Under the pieces are notes generated by a model. That model was given only the letters and a program-made list of their open reading frames with translations, had not been told where the DNA came from and did not search any database. The translations under genes and the position numbers were made by a program. Shown here piece after piece: positions 1-8,018 of a stretch of 64,000 bases of DNA (within the stretch, counting starts at the first letter, position 1; every line of letters begins with the position of its first letter). This DNA comes from Luteibacter rhizovicinus DSM 16549 (GTDB lineage: Bacteria; Pseudomonadota; Gammaproteobacteria; Xanthomonadales; Rhodanobacteraceae): the NCBI RefSeq assembly GCF_001887595.1, contig NZ_CP017480.1:1364001-1428000 (forward strand). Reading direction: 5' to 3'.

Positions 1-1
1 C

Positions 2-1783
2 TTCAACGATAACGTGATGCGCGTCTGCCTGGCCGGCGGAACCCTGGCCTACAAGGATCAGCAGCTCACGCTCGAGCGACACGGCAAGTCCGAGCCGGTA
101 TTCATGAACCTGGACTACTCGCCCGTCCTCGATGAAAGCGGCACGCCCGGCGGCGTTATCGCCTTCGTCGTGGAGACCACCGATCGCGTCCGCGCAGAAG
201 AGAACGTCCGCGAAGGCGAGCGTCGCTTTCGCGAACATCTCGAGGCGATGGTGGCCGAGCGCACGGTCGCGCTCGAGCGTAGTGAGGCCAACCTGCGCAC
301 GATTTTCGAGACGTCCCATCTGTATCAGTACCTGCTCTCGCCCGACGGCGGCGTCCTCTACGCGAACGCCACCGCACTGGCCGGCATCGAAGCCACACTG
401 GATGACGTGATCGGCCTGCCGTTCTGGCTCACGCCGTGGTTCGACGGCACACCAGGCATGCCCCAGGCCGTCGAAGCGGCAACGCGACGCGCCAGCACCG
501 GCCGGAGCGAGGACATGAGCATGGCCTTGAACCTGCCGACGGGCGTGCGCTCGTTCGACTTCTCGATGCGTCCCGTGATGAACGAGGCAGGCGATATCGT
601 CGCCATGGTTCCCGAAGCCGTCGAGAAGACAGCCCGCATCCAGGCCGAACAGGCGCTGCTTCAGGTGCAAAAAATGGAAGCGCTCGGCAATCTCACGGGT
701 GGGATCGCGCACGACTTCAACAACCTGCTGATGGCCGTGCAAGGCAGTCTCGAGCTGCTGCGTGAGAGCATGCCGGAGCAACCACGGCTGACGCGCCTGG
801 TGGCCAATGCCATCGCCGGCGCCGAGCGCGGCAGCGCACTGACACGCCGCATGCTCGCCTTCGCGCGGCGTCAGGACCTGACGACCGAGCGCATCGATCT
901 GCGTCGTCTCGTCGAGGACATGACCGAACTGCTGCGCCGTTCACTCGGACCGACGATCGCCCTGGAGACGTACTTCGGCGCGCGCGTTCCGCCCATCCAG
1001 GCGGACGCCAACCAACTGGAGACCGCGCTGCTCAATCTCGCGGTCAACGCGCGCGATGCGATGGACGGTGCGGGTCGGCTCGTGATCGCCACGGACGAAG
1101 CCTGGGTGCAGAACGGCCATGCGTCGCTTGCGCCAGGTCGCTATGTTCGCCTCTCCGTCTCCGATTCGGGTGCGGGCATGGACGACGCCATGCTCAAGCG
1201 GGCGATCGAACCCTTCTTCACGACCAAGGGCGTCGGCAAAGGGACGGGCCTCGGCTTGTCCATGGTGCATGGACTGTCCGAGCAACTCGGTGGCGCGCTG
1301 ATTCTGCGCAGTCGCGTGGACGAAGGCACGACGGCCGAGATCTGGTTGCCTGCGGCTCCGGAACATGCGGGCACCGCCCCAGGCGAACCGCGACACGAAC
1401 CGGTAATGGCGCGCTGTGCACCCGAATCGACCCTCAGCATCCTCATGGTGGACGACGACGACCTCGTTCGCACCACCACGGTCGACATGCTGGAAGCGCT
1501 CGGTTACCAGGTCATCCCCGCACGATCGGGCTACGAAGCGCTGCAGGTGCTCGAAGCAACATGCGTGGATCTCGTCATCACCGATCACGCGATGCCGCAG
1601 ATGACCGGTACCCAGCTCGCCGAGCGCATACGCGAGCGCTGGCCGGACCTGCCGATGATCATGGCGACCGGGTACGCCGACCTTCCCGCCGGCCCCCAGA
1701 TCGAGATACCGCGCTTGGCCAAGCCGTACTCCCAGGCCACCTTGGCCGACGCCGTGCAACGCGTGGTGTCGCGATCACGCTGA
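2..1783 (+). CDS. Hybrid histidine kinase, PAS-PAS-HisKA-HATPase-REC (5' end outside window)
   Basis: Sensor kinase of the hybrid class, carrying its own receiver. The frame is open to the window edge (Phe-Asn-Asp-Asn precede the GTG at 14), so the gene starts upstream and only 589 residues plus a few are visible. Counted from position 14: end of one PAS domain (1-60), a short coiled linker, a second PAS (about 90-205), the phospho-acceptor His233 in GGIAHDFNNLL, the N box NLAVNARDAM (341-350), the G boxes DSGAGM and GKGTGLGLS, and a C-terminal receiver with acidic pocket near 480-483 and phospho-acceptor Asp524 (VITDHAMP). No membrane segment is visible in this part. The signal is unknown. 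The stop lies 16 bp from the convergent sulfatase gene. Confidence 0.93.
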   Translation, partial: FNDNVMRVCLAGGTLAYKDQQLTLERHGKSEPVFMNLDYSPVLDESGTPGGVIAFVVETTDRVRAEENVREGERRFREHLEAMVAERTVALERSEANLRTIFETSHLYQYLLSPDGGVLYANATALAGIEATLDDVIGLPFWLTPWFDGTPGMPQAVEAATRRASTGRSEDMSMALNLPTGVRSFDFSMRPVMNEAGDIVAMVPEAVEKTARIQAEQALLQVQKMEALGNLTGGIAHDFNNLLMAVQGSLELLRESMPEQPRLTRLVANAIAGAERGSALTRRMLAFARRQDLTTERIDLRRLVEDMTELLRRSLGPTIALETYFGARVPPIQADANQLETALLNLAVNARDAMDGAGRLVIATDEAWVQNGHASLAPGRYVRLSVSDSGAGMDDAMLKRAIEPFFTTKGVGKGTGLGLSMVHGLSEQLGGALILRSRVDEGTTAEIWLPAAPEHAGTAPGEPRHEPVMARCAPESTLSILMVDDDDLVRTTTVDMLEALGYQVIPARSGYEALQVLEATCVDLVITDHAMPQMTGTQLAERIRERWPDLPMIMATGYADLPAGPQIEIPRLAKPYSQATLADAVQRVVSRSR

Positions 1784-1799
1784 CCGTGCAGGGAAAGCC

Positions 1800-3710
1800 T
1801 CAGGGCTTCCTGGCGGTCGCACCCGGCGGTAAGCGATAGCGCTGATTGCTGTACGCCCAGCTCGGCCACAGCGCATGCGCCAGCGCCTCCTTCTCCAGCG
1901 TGGGGTCGACCGGCTGAAGGTCGAGCTTCTCGCCGTCGATCAGGTAGTGGTACTGCGTGGCCGGCTGGTTCGGTCGAAGCACGATGAGGCGATCATTCTT
2001 GAGATAACCGTAGTTGTCGCCGTACTGCATGATCGCGCGGTCCGGGTAGCGCTGGGTCAGGTCGGCGCCGAGCATCGGGTGCTCGCTGCTGATGCCGATG
2101 AGCGACAGCAGGGTCGGCGCGAGATCGATCTGGCTGACGATGTGATCGTCCTTCTTCACCGGCACGCCGGCGCCGAGGATCAGCGCAGGAATGTGGAAGT
2201 GCGTGACGGGCACGAGGTTGGCGCCGAACACGCGCGCATCGTGATCGGCGACGATCAGGAATACCGTGTGGTTCCAGTACGGCGACTGCTTGGCACGCTC
2301 GAAGAACCGGCCGATGGACCAATCCGCATAGCGCACCGCGTTCGCATTGCTGGCAGGCTCGCCCTCGGGCTTGATCCGGCCCGCCGGGTATTCCCACGGT
2401 GTGTGGTTCGATACCGAGAAGGCCACGGTGAGGGTCGGCTTGTCGCCGTCGTCGAGCAGGCGCTGGTGCAGTTCGTTGAACATGTCCTCGTCGGACGCGC
2501 CCCAGGAACCGATGAAGGCCGGCTTGGTCTTGAAGCTCGCGCTGTCGACCACTTCGTTGAAGCCGTTGCCGAAGAAGAACGAACGCATGTTGTCGAAGTG
2601 CGCCTCACCGCCGTAGAGAAAGCGCGTGTGGTAGCCGAAGGTATCGAGCAGGGCGCCGAGCGTGAAGAAATCGCGCTGGCTGCGCGGCAGCTTGAGCACG
2701 GCCTCAGCCGGCGTCGGCATAAACCCCGTGGTGACCGCTTCCAGGCCACGCGCCGAGCGCGTACCCGTGGCGTAGGTGCGGGTCAGCCACCAGCCTTCGT
2801 TGGAAAGCTTGTCCAGCTCGGGCGTGTAGCCATCCCCGCCGAGGCTGCCGACGAACTGCGCGCCCAGGCTTTCTTCGAGGATGATGACGAGGTTGAGCGG
2901 CTTGCCGCCCTGGCGCGTCGCCTGCTGGCGATGCAGGCTCGGATACGTCGCATCCAGCGGCGGCCCTTCCAGACCGGCCGCCTGGCGCACGATCGACTGC
3001 ATCTCGTCATCGGGGAGCTTGCCGTACACCGCGGAAGCGGAACGCTCGTTACCCAACGCGAGTGCCGCGTTGAGCACGTTGTAGAGGGAGTTCAGCGGCA
3101 GCGTGTTGACCATGGCGTCGTTGGTGAAGGCCACCTGCGAGGCGTTGAGCGGGCGATGCTGCAAGGTGCCGCGACCGGCCAGGAAGAGCACGGCGAAGAG
3201 CACGACGCTGGCAACGGGACGCATCCATCCCCGCAGCGGTGCGCGATCCGGCCGGCGCGTCGGCAACAGCCGGAAACCCACCCAGCCGATCAACGCGAAG
3301 ACCACGAGGCCGGCCGCGACGGAGAGCTTGTAGCCGTTCCACAGCATGGAGGCCACTTCGTGCGGACTGGTCAGGTACTCGAAATACAGGCGATTGGGAC
3401 GCGTGTCGTATTCGACGATGAACTGCGGCGTGGAGACTTCCAGCAGGACGAAGGCCAGCCACCAGAAGCGCAGCCACCAGGCCGCGATGCGAGTAGGCCA
3501 CGCGCGGTGACCCAGCCAGGGCGACAGCAGGGCGGGCAGCGCGGCGATCATCGCGATAAGCGAGAGGTCGATACGCCAGCCCCCGGTCAGCACCGGCCAG
3601 AGACCACCGCCATCGTGAACACGCGACCATTGCCACAGGGACAGGCCGACGCGGGAAAGCGTCAGGAAGACGAGGGCGGCAACGATGAAACGCCAGGTGA
3701 GCTTGCGCAC
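1800..3710 (-). CDS. LtaS/phosphoethanolamine-transferase-like membrane sulfatase
   Basis: 636-residue inner-membrane protein of the alkaline-phosphatase/sulfatase superfamily, similar in layout to lipoteichoic acid synthase and Gram-negative phosphoglycerol or phosphoethanolamine transferases. The first 200 residues hold about five hydrophobic segments. The periplasmic catalytic domain follows, with the metal-binding start LVIILEESLG, the presumed nucleophile Thr within YATGTRSARGLEA, and the later metal ligands in VADHDARVFG. In a Gram-negative cell the product could decorate membrane glycans or lipid A, but the sequence does not tell the acceptor. The start is GTG, with no in-frame ATG nearby. 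Convergent with the upstream kinase. Confidence 0.85.
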   Translation of the reverse strand: MRKLTWRFIVAALVFLTLSRVGLSLWQWSRVHDGGGLWPVLTGGWRIDLSLIAMIAALPALLSPWLGHRAWPTRIAAWWLRFWWLAFVLLEVSTPQFIVEYDTRPNRLYFEYLTSPHEVASMLWNGYKLSVAAGLVVFALIGWVGFRLLPTRRPDRAPLRGWMRPVASVVLFAVLFLAGRGTLQHRPLNASQVAFTNDAMVNTLPLNSLYNVLNAALALGNERSASAVYGKLPDDEMQSIVRQAAGLEGPPLDATYPSLHRQQATRQGGKPLNLVIILEESLGAQFVGSLGGDGYTPELDKLSNEGWWLTRTYATGTRSARGLEAVTTGFMPTPAEAVLKLPRSQRDFFTLGALLDTFGYHTRFLYGGEAHFDNMRSFFFGNGFNEVVDSASFKTKPAFIGSWGASDEDMFNELHQRLLDDGDKPTLTVAFSVSNHTPWEYPAGRIKPEGEPASNANAVRYADWSIGRFFERAKQSPYWNHTVFLIVADHDARVFGANLVPVTHFHIPALILGAGVPVKKDDHIVSQIDLAPTLLSLIGISSEHPMLGADLTQRYPDRAIMQYGDNYGYLKNDRLIVLRPNQPATQYHYLIDGEKLDLQPVDPTLEKEALAHALWPSWAYSNQRYRLPPGATARKP

Positions 3711-3815
3711 GTTGGAGTATCCGGTATCAAGGGGCGGTAACGACCCGAAGACTTTACACTGTGCGCCCCTGGAACGACTTACGGCAGCCTTTCAGGCGCC
3801 GCACGAGGATCGACG

Positions 3816-4436
3816 ATGTTCAGACTGGCCGACGCCAAGCCGATCGCCAACGGCCACATCCGCGAGGTGTACCAGCACCCGGATGACCCCGACCTGCTGA
3901 TCAAGGTGATCACCAGCGCGTCGATCGAGGAACGCTGGAACCAGGCGCCATGGTACCGCCGCATCGCGCGAAGTGGGCCGTACAAGGACTTCGTGCGCGA
4001 GTTCAAGGAATACGTCACGAGCATCTACGTCGGCGCTTACGCCACCTCGCCACTTGCTCGCATCGTCGGTCTGGAGATGACCGATATCGGCATGGGCCAG
4101 ATCGTCGAGAAAGTGCGCCGGCCCGATGGTCAGCTCGCGCCGACCCTGCATGCCTGGGTCCAGGCCGAGGGTTTCAGCGAGAAAACCCGCCTCGAACTCG
4201 AGGAATTCTACGCACGTCTTCTAAGCCACAACGTGATCGCCGCGGACCTGCATGCATGGAATGTGGTGTACGGCGAGGACTCGCGCGGCGGTCCCCGGCT
4301 GGTGATGATCGACGGCTTTGGCGAGAAGAACATCGTGCCGCACTGCTCGATGAATCGCGCGCATAACGCGTCGCGCACGAAGAAGAAATACGAGCGGATG
4401 CTCAAGCGGACGATGGCCGAGGCGCCGAAGCGGTAG
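3816..4436 (+). CDS. yrbL: YrbL-like PhoP-network kinase-fold protein
   Basis: 206-residue cytoplasmic protein of the YrbL family, named for a PhoP/Mg2+-regulated E. coli gene of unknown activity. The fold is protein-kinase-like: LLIKVI (about residues 27-32) provides the lysine strand, and VIAADLHAWNVVYG with RLVMIDGFGEKN resembles the catalytic loop (Asp, Asn) and the metal-binding Asp. The basic C-terminus (RTKKKYERMLKR) is typical of the family. ATG at 3816 is preceded by an ACGAGGA ribosome site. It stands alone and is convergent with the glycosyltransferase across a REP pair. No substrate can be inferred. Confidence 0.8.
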   Translation: MFRLADAKPIANGHIREVYQHPDDPDLLIKVITSASIEERWNQAPWYRRIARSGPYKDFVREFKEYVTSIYVGAYATSPLARIVGLEMTDIGMGQIVEKVRRPDGQLAPTLHAWVQAEGFSEKTRLELEEFYARLLSHNVIAADLHAWNVVYGEDSRGGPRLVMIDGFGEKNIVPHCSMNRAHNASRTKKKYERMLKRTMAEAPKR

Positions 4437-4440
4437 AGCG

Positions 4441-4509
4441 ATCGCCGATGAATCGGCTCCTGCGGTAGAGCGGGCCGTCGCTCTTGGTAGGAGCCGATTC
4501 ATCGGCGAT
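4441..4509. repeat. REPIN: inverted pair of REP units (copy 1)
   Basis: The arms ATCGCCGATGAATCGGCTCCT (written to 20 bases: ATCGCCGATGAATCGGCTCC) at 4441 and its inverse ending at 4509 flank a 23-base spacer. Each arm holds the internal palindrome ATCGGCGAT/ATCGCCGAT. The same unit recurs at 11508, 18007 and 32371. This copy sits between two convergent genes, five bases from the glycosyltransferase stop. Confidence 0.9.
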
Positions 4510-4513
4510 GCCC

Positions 4514-6220
4514 TTACTCGGCAACAGGGGCAGCAGATAACGCCTCCGGCACACACCCCACCCGACTCCCGTCCCCCGGCAACAGCGCCGAGCGCACGCG
4601 ATTGGCGATCCCCACGTCGACGACCTTCTCGCGAATCACGCAGCTGTCCAGTGCGTCCTCGTTGAGCAGGATCCAGCGGTGGGCAGGGTCGGCACGCTGC
4701 CAGGCGCGGGCATCGGCCATCTGCAATGCGGCGTCGCGGACGAAGCCGAATTCGACCACCGGGCGGCGCGCCTGGTAGAGCACTTCCTCGCGCCATGAGA
4801 CCAGCGCGAGCTGGCCCTCGGGGCCGATGCGCGCGTCGGCCTCGCTCATCAGCTGGGCGGCGGACTGGTTGGCATTGAGCAATGGGTAGGTCGCGACCGG
4901 CCAGACGATCCATGCGAGGCCAACGCCGAGCATGAGCGCAAGGGCGCCGCGTCGCGGACGGCACACTGCGGCCGCCACCATGAAGGCGATCCCGGCCGCG
5001 ATGACGCACAACCACAGCGCCCGGCCGTTATCGGGCAATTCGTAGCCAGCAGCGATGCGGCGTGCCGCGGCCGGCGCGCCCATCCAGGCCCATGCGCCTA
5101 CGCCGACGAAGACCGCGCCGGTGACCAGCGTGATCGCGAAGGCCAGCCTCGGCATCCAGCGCGTTTTCAGCAGGTCGCCGATATAGGGCGCCATGGCCAG
5201 CGCCAGCATGGGCAAACCCGGCACGATATAGATCGCGCGCTTGCCGCTGGGGAGGGAAAAGAACACCAGGATCAGCACGAACCACACCAGCGGCATCCAT
5301 ACACGGGGTTCGCGCAGGCGAAGCGCCTCGCGCCAGCGCGGGACGAGAAACGGAATCAGCAGCCAGGTGGGCAGCCACAGGCGCAGGATCACCAGCAGGA
5401 AAAACCACGGGTCTTCCTCGTGCATCCATGAATTGGCATAGCGGTCGGCGGTCTGGTGAAACAGGATGTCCTGCACGTAGGCCAGGTACTCGGGCGTACG
5501 CAACCCGTAGGCGGTGATCAGCATCGGCGCCAGCCAGAGGGCGATCGCCAGCAGGAAGGCCAGGGCGCCACCGGCCCAGCGCCAGCCGTCGCCCTGGGTC
5601 CGGGTGAGGCCGGGCCACTGGCGAACGCGCATCACGGCATAAGGGATCAGCATGAGCAAGGCGATGACGCCGACCCCCTTGGTGATCACGCCCAGGCCGG
5701 CAGCGAAGCAGCCGAGCCAGTACATCTTCCAGTCGGGACCGCGCAGGCAATGCAGCAGCAGGCCGGTATTGGCCAGGGTGATCCAGAACAACGAAAGGGG
5801 ATCGATCTGGCCGTGCTTGACCATGTCGACGAAGGCCATCGTCGTCAGCACGATCGCCGCGGCGTAGAGACCGACCCGCGGGTGCCACAGCCGCCGGCCG
5901 AGATGGGCGACCAGGGCCAGCGTGCCCAGCCCGGAGAACAGGGACGTCAGCAGGAAGGCGCCGCGCCAGCCACCCGTGAGCCACATCCAGACCGCCTCGG
6001 TCCACATGAGCAGGGGCGGCTTGTCGGCGTAGAGTTCCATGCCGCGGTGGGGAAACAGCCACTGGCCGGATTCGAGCATCTGCCGGGCGACCAGTGCGAA
6101 ACGCGGTTCATCCGGCGGCCAGGGGTCTCGCATGCCGATACCGGCCGCGAGCACCACGAGGGCGAAGAGCATGAACCAGCCGAACGCGCGGCGAAGGTTT
6201 CGTTCGTCGGGGGAGATCAT
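4514..6220 (-). CDS. GT39/ArnT-like polyprenyl-sugar glycosyltransferase
   Basis: 568-residue integral membrane protein of the ArnT/PMT superfamily, which moves a sugar from undecaprenyl phosphate to an acceptor such as lipid A or a protein in the periplasm. An N-terminal membrane segment is followed by PPDEPRFALVARQM (about 33-46), the conserved acidic loop of this superfamily, then YADKPPLLMWT and a dozen hydrophobic segments, ending in a small periplasmic domain rich in charged residues. ATG at 6220. The sugar and acceptor are not evident and no arn genes are nearby. Gene stands alone. Confidence 0.85.
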   Translation of the reverse strand: MISPDERNLRRAFGWFMLFALVVLAAGIGMRDPWPPDEPRFALVARQMLESGQWLFPHRGMELYADKPPLLMWTEAVWMWLTGGWRGAFLLTSLFSGLGTLALVAHLGRRLWHPRVGLYAAAIVLTTMAFVDMVKHGQIDPLSLFWITLANTGLLLHCLRGPDWKMYWLGCFAAGLGVITKGVGVIALLMLIPYAVMRVRQWPGLTRTQGDGWRWAGGALAFLLAIALWLAPMLITAYGLRTPEYLAYVQDILFHQTADRYANSWMHEEDPWFFLLVILRLWLPTWLLIPFLVPRWREALRLREPRVWMPLVWFVLILVFFSLPSGKRAIYIVPGLPMLALAMAPYIGDLLKTRWMPRLAFAITLVTGAVFVGVGAWAWMGAPAAARRIAAGYELPDNGRALWLCVIAAGIAFMVAAAVCRPRRGALALMLGVGLAWIVWPVATYPLLNANQSAAQLMSEADARIGPEGQLALVSWREEVLYQARRPVVEFGFVRDAALQMADARAWQRADPAHRWILLNEDALDSCVIREKVVDVGIANRVRSALLPGDGSRVGCVPEALSAAPVAE

Positions 6221-6357
6221 CGAATCGCGGGGAAAGCCAGGTCGGAAGCCATCCTAGCCGCCGCGGCTGACAACTCCCTTACACGGGGCGGGGGGGCCTG
6301 CCGGTCATTCCCATTTCAATTTTCCGCTGCTGGGACGTCTAGGGTGTTCGCCGGTGC

Positions 6358-6398
6358 GGAAATCGGCGCTCGTTCTGCCCGTACGGGCGTCGATTTCC
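6358..6398. promoter_or_regulatory. Nested inverted repeat upstream of the ECF sigma gene
   Basis: GGAAATCG (6358) and CGATTTCC (6391) form an inverted repeat, and between them lies the perfect 12-bp palindrome GCCCGTACGGGC (6377-6388). A TATAGT that could serve as a -10 box follows at 6412, 18 bases before the sigma gene's ATG. The placement suits an operator for an iron or redox regulator, but the site is not the AT-rich classical Fur box. Functional assignment is inference. Confidence 0.35.
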
Positions 6399-6434
6399 CA
6401 CCGTGCGAACCTATAGTGAATCCTTTCCAGCCCC

Positions 6435-7001
6435 ATGAACGCGGTCACACACACCATGGATCCCTCCGAGGCGGCGGGCGCGCCAGCGGGCGGTAAACGT
6501 GCCGCGCAGGTGGTTGCCCTCTTCCGTGAACACAATGCGGCACTTGTGGCGTTCCTTCGTGCACGCCTGAATTCGCTCGCCGATGCCCAGGAGGTAGCAC
6601 AAGAGGTTTATCTCAAGCTGCTCTCGCTGGACGAGGCGACCCGGATCGACTCGCCCCGCGCCTTCCTGTTCCGTGCCGCCTCCAACCTCGCCGTGGACCG
6701 CCTGCGCATGCGTAACGTGCGCGCCCTGGCACCGGCGGATCCGGACAGCGACGACTGGCACGTCACCCCGATTCCCGAACAGCACGCGTCGGCGGTCGAG
6801 CAATGGCAGGGCCTCCGCCAGTCCCTCGACGAACTGCCACCCAAGACCAGCCGGGCCTTCGTCATGCATGTGGTCGACGGACGCGACTTCGCCACGATCG
6901 CCCGGGACATGAAACTGAGTGAGCGCATGGTCCGATACCACGTGGCCAACGCCCTTGCACACTGCCGCGAACGCCGCGATCGCGCGGAGAATCCCCAATG
7001 A
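6435..7001 (+). CDS. ECF sigma factor, FecI-like
   Basis: 188-residue extracytoplasmic-function sigma-70 factor. Region 2 (about 25-90, FREHNAALVAFLRARL and SPRAFLFRAASNLAVDRLR) binds the -10 element and core polymerase. Region 4 (about 125-180, LDELPPKTSRAFVMHVVDGRDFATIARDM with LSERMVRYHVANAL) is the -35-binding helix-turn-helix. Followed directly by a fecR-like gene and a TonB receptor with a signalling domain, so it very likely drives the receptor when substrate is sensed. A second ATG at 6456 is possible. Its stop overlaps the next start by four bases (ATGA), which suggests translational coupling to the anti-sigma gene. Confidence 0.93.
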   Translation: MNAVTHTMDPSEAAGAPAGGKRAAQVVALFREHNAALVAFLRARLNSLADAQEVAQEVYLKLLSLDEATRIDSPRAFLFRAASNLAVDRLRMRNVRALAPADPDSDDWHVTPIPEQHASAVEQWQGLRQSLDELPPKTSRAFVMHVVDGRDFATIARDMKLSERMVRYHVANALAHCRERRDRAENPQ

Positions 7002-8008
7002 GCACCGCATCCATCGGTCATCGCCATATCGACAACACCGCTGCGGACTGGTGGTCGCGCCTGCGTGACCCCGCCCTGCCCGAACAGGCCATGCTGCAGT
7101 GGAGCGAATGGCTCGAAGCCGATCCGCGCCATGCGGTGGCTTTCGATCGGGCCTGCGCCCTGGCGGAGAGCGCGGCAGCCATGGATGGCGCCACGCGTGA
7201 GGCCTTCGTGGCGCGCTACGCGCCGCTGGCCGTGCGCCGGTCACCACCGCGGCTCGCGCTCGGCCTGGCCGCTGGCGTGGCCCTGGTCATGCTCGGCGCG
7301 GGCCTGTTCCTGGCCATGCGCCACTCAGGCCCGGAATCCCCGCGACAGTACGCCAGCGAGCGGGCGGGGCACCGCGACGTCGCCCTGCCCGATGGTTCGA
7401 GCATCGAACTGGGCGGCGCGACCCTGATCACCGCGAGGTACGGTCGCGACGAACGGGCCGTCGATCTCGAAGCCGGGGAAGCCTTTTTCCGCGTCGCGCA
7501 CGCTGAACGGCCCTTCGTCGTGACGGCCGGCCCCCTGCGCATCCGCGACCTGGGTACCGCGTTCAACGTCCGCCGGACGGGCAACCGTGTCACCGTGGCG
7601 GTCACGGAAGGCCGGGTGCGCGTGTCGCCGTCCGCCACCGACGGCGATGCCGCCACCGTGGAACTCGGTGCCGGCCGTGAAGTTTCGTTCGATCCCGAGA
7701 CCCAGGCCATGCGCATCCTCGACGTGACGCCGGCCTCGGCGACGGCGTGGCGCAGCCATCGACTGGAGTTCGTCAACGAGCCGCTGGCCTCGGTCGTCGA
7801 GAACGTGAATCGCTACAGCGCGCGGCCGATCCGGCTAGCCGACGCCGACCTGGGCCGGCTGACGTTTACCGGCACCGTCGAGGTCGATACCATCGACAGT
7901 TGGGTGTCCGCGTTGCCGCGGGTGTTCCCGGTCCGGGTAGACAGCTACGCCGACCGGTTGGAGCTGGCTCGCCAGACATCGATGACGCGGAGTCAGAAGC
8001 CGCGCTGA
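6998..8008 (+). CDS. FecR-family anti-sigma/sigma regulator
   Basis: 336-residue inner-membrane regulator. The cytoplasmic N-terminus (1-80) has the FecR motif AADWWSRLRDP and WLEADPRHAVAFD, which contact the sigma factor. One membrane segment (about 82-105) leads to the periplasmic FecR domain (DVALPDGSSIELGGATLITARY, 120-240), followed by a C-terminal STN-like domain (about 255-325, LEFVNEPLASVVENVNRYS) that would meet the receptor's signalling domain. Overlaps the sigma gene by four bases. The family transmits occupancy of an outer-membrane receptor to the sigma factor. Confidence 0.92.
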   Translation: MSTASIGHRHIDNTAADWWSRLRDPALPEQAMLQWSEWLEADPRHAVAFDRACALAESAAAMDGATREAFVARYAPLAVRRSPPRLALGLAAGVALVMLGAGLFLAMRHSGPESPRQYASERAGHRDVALPDGSSIELGGATLITARYGRDERAVDLEAGEAFFRVAHAERPFVVTAGPLRIRDLGTAFNVRRTGNRVTVAVTEGRVRVSPSATDGDAATVELGAGREVSFDPETQAMRILDVTPASATAWRSHRLEFVNEPLASVVENVNRYSARPIRLADADLGRLTFTGTVEVDTIDSWVSALPRVFPVRVDSYADRLELARQTSMTRSQKPR

Positions 8009-8018
8009 AACTCATCCT

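Noticed and set aside
1875..3740. 621-codon open frame antisense to the sulfatase gene
   Set aside because: High-GC codon use opens the opposite frame; the product is rich in Arg, Gln, Glu and Val with no domain, while the minus-strand protein is a clear family member.
6358..6381. FecI-type promoter (GGAAAT-N17-TC) before the sigma gene
   Set aside because: GGAAAT is present at 6358 but the TC at the right distance is missing; recorded as an inverted repeat instead.
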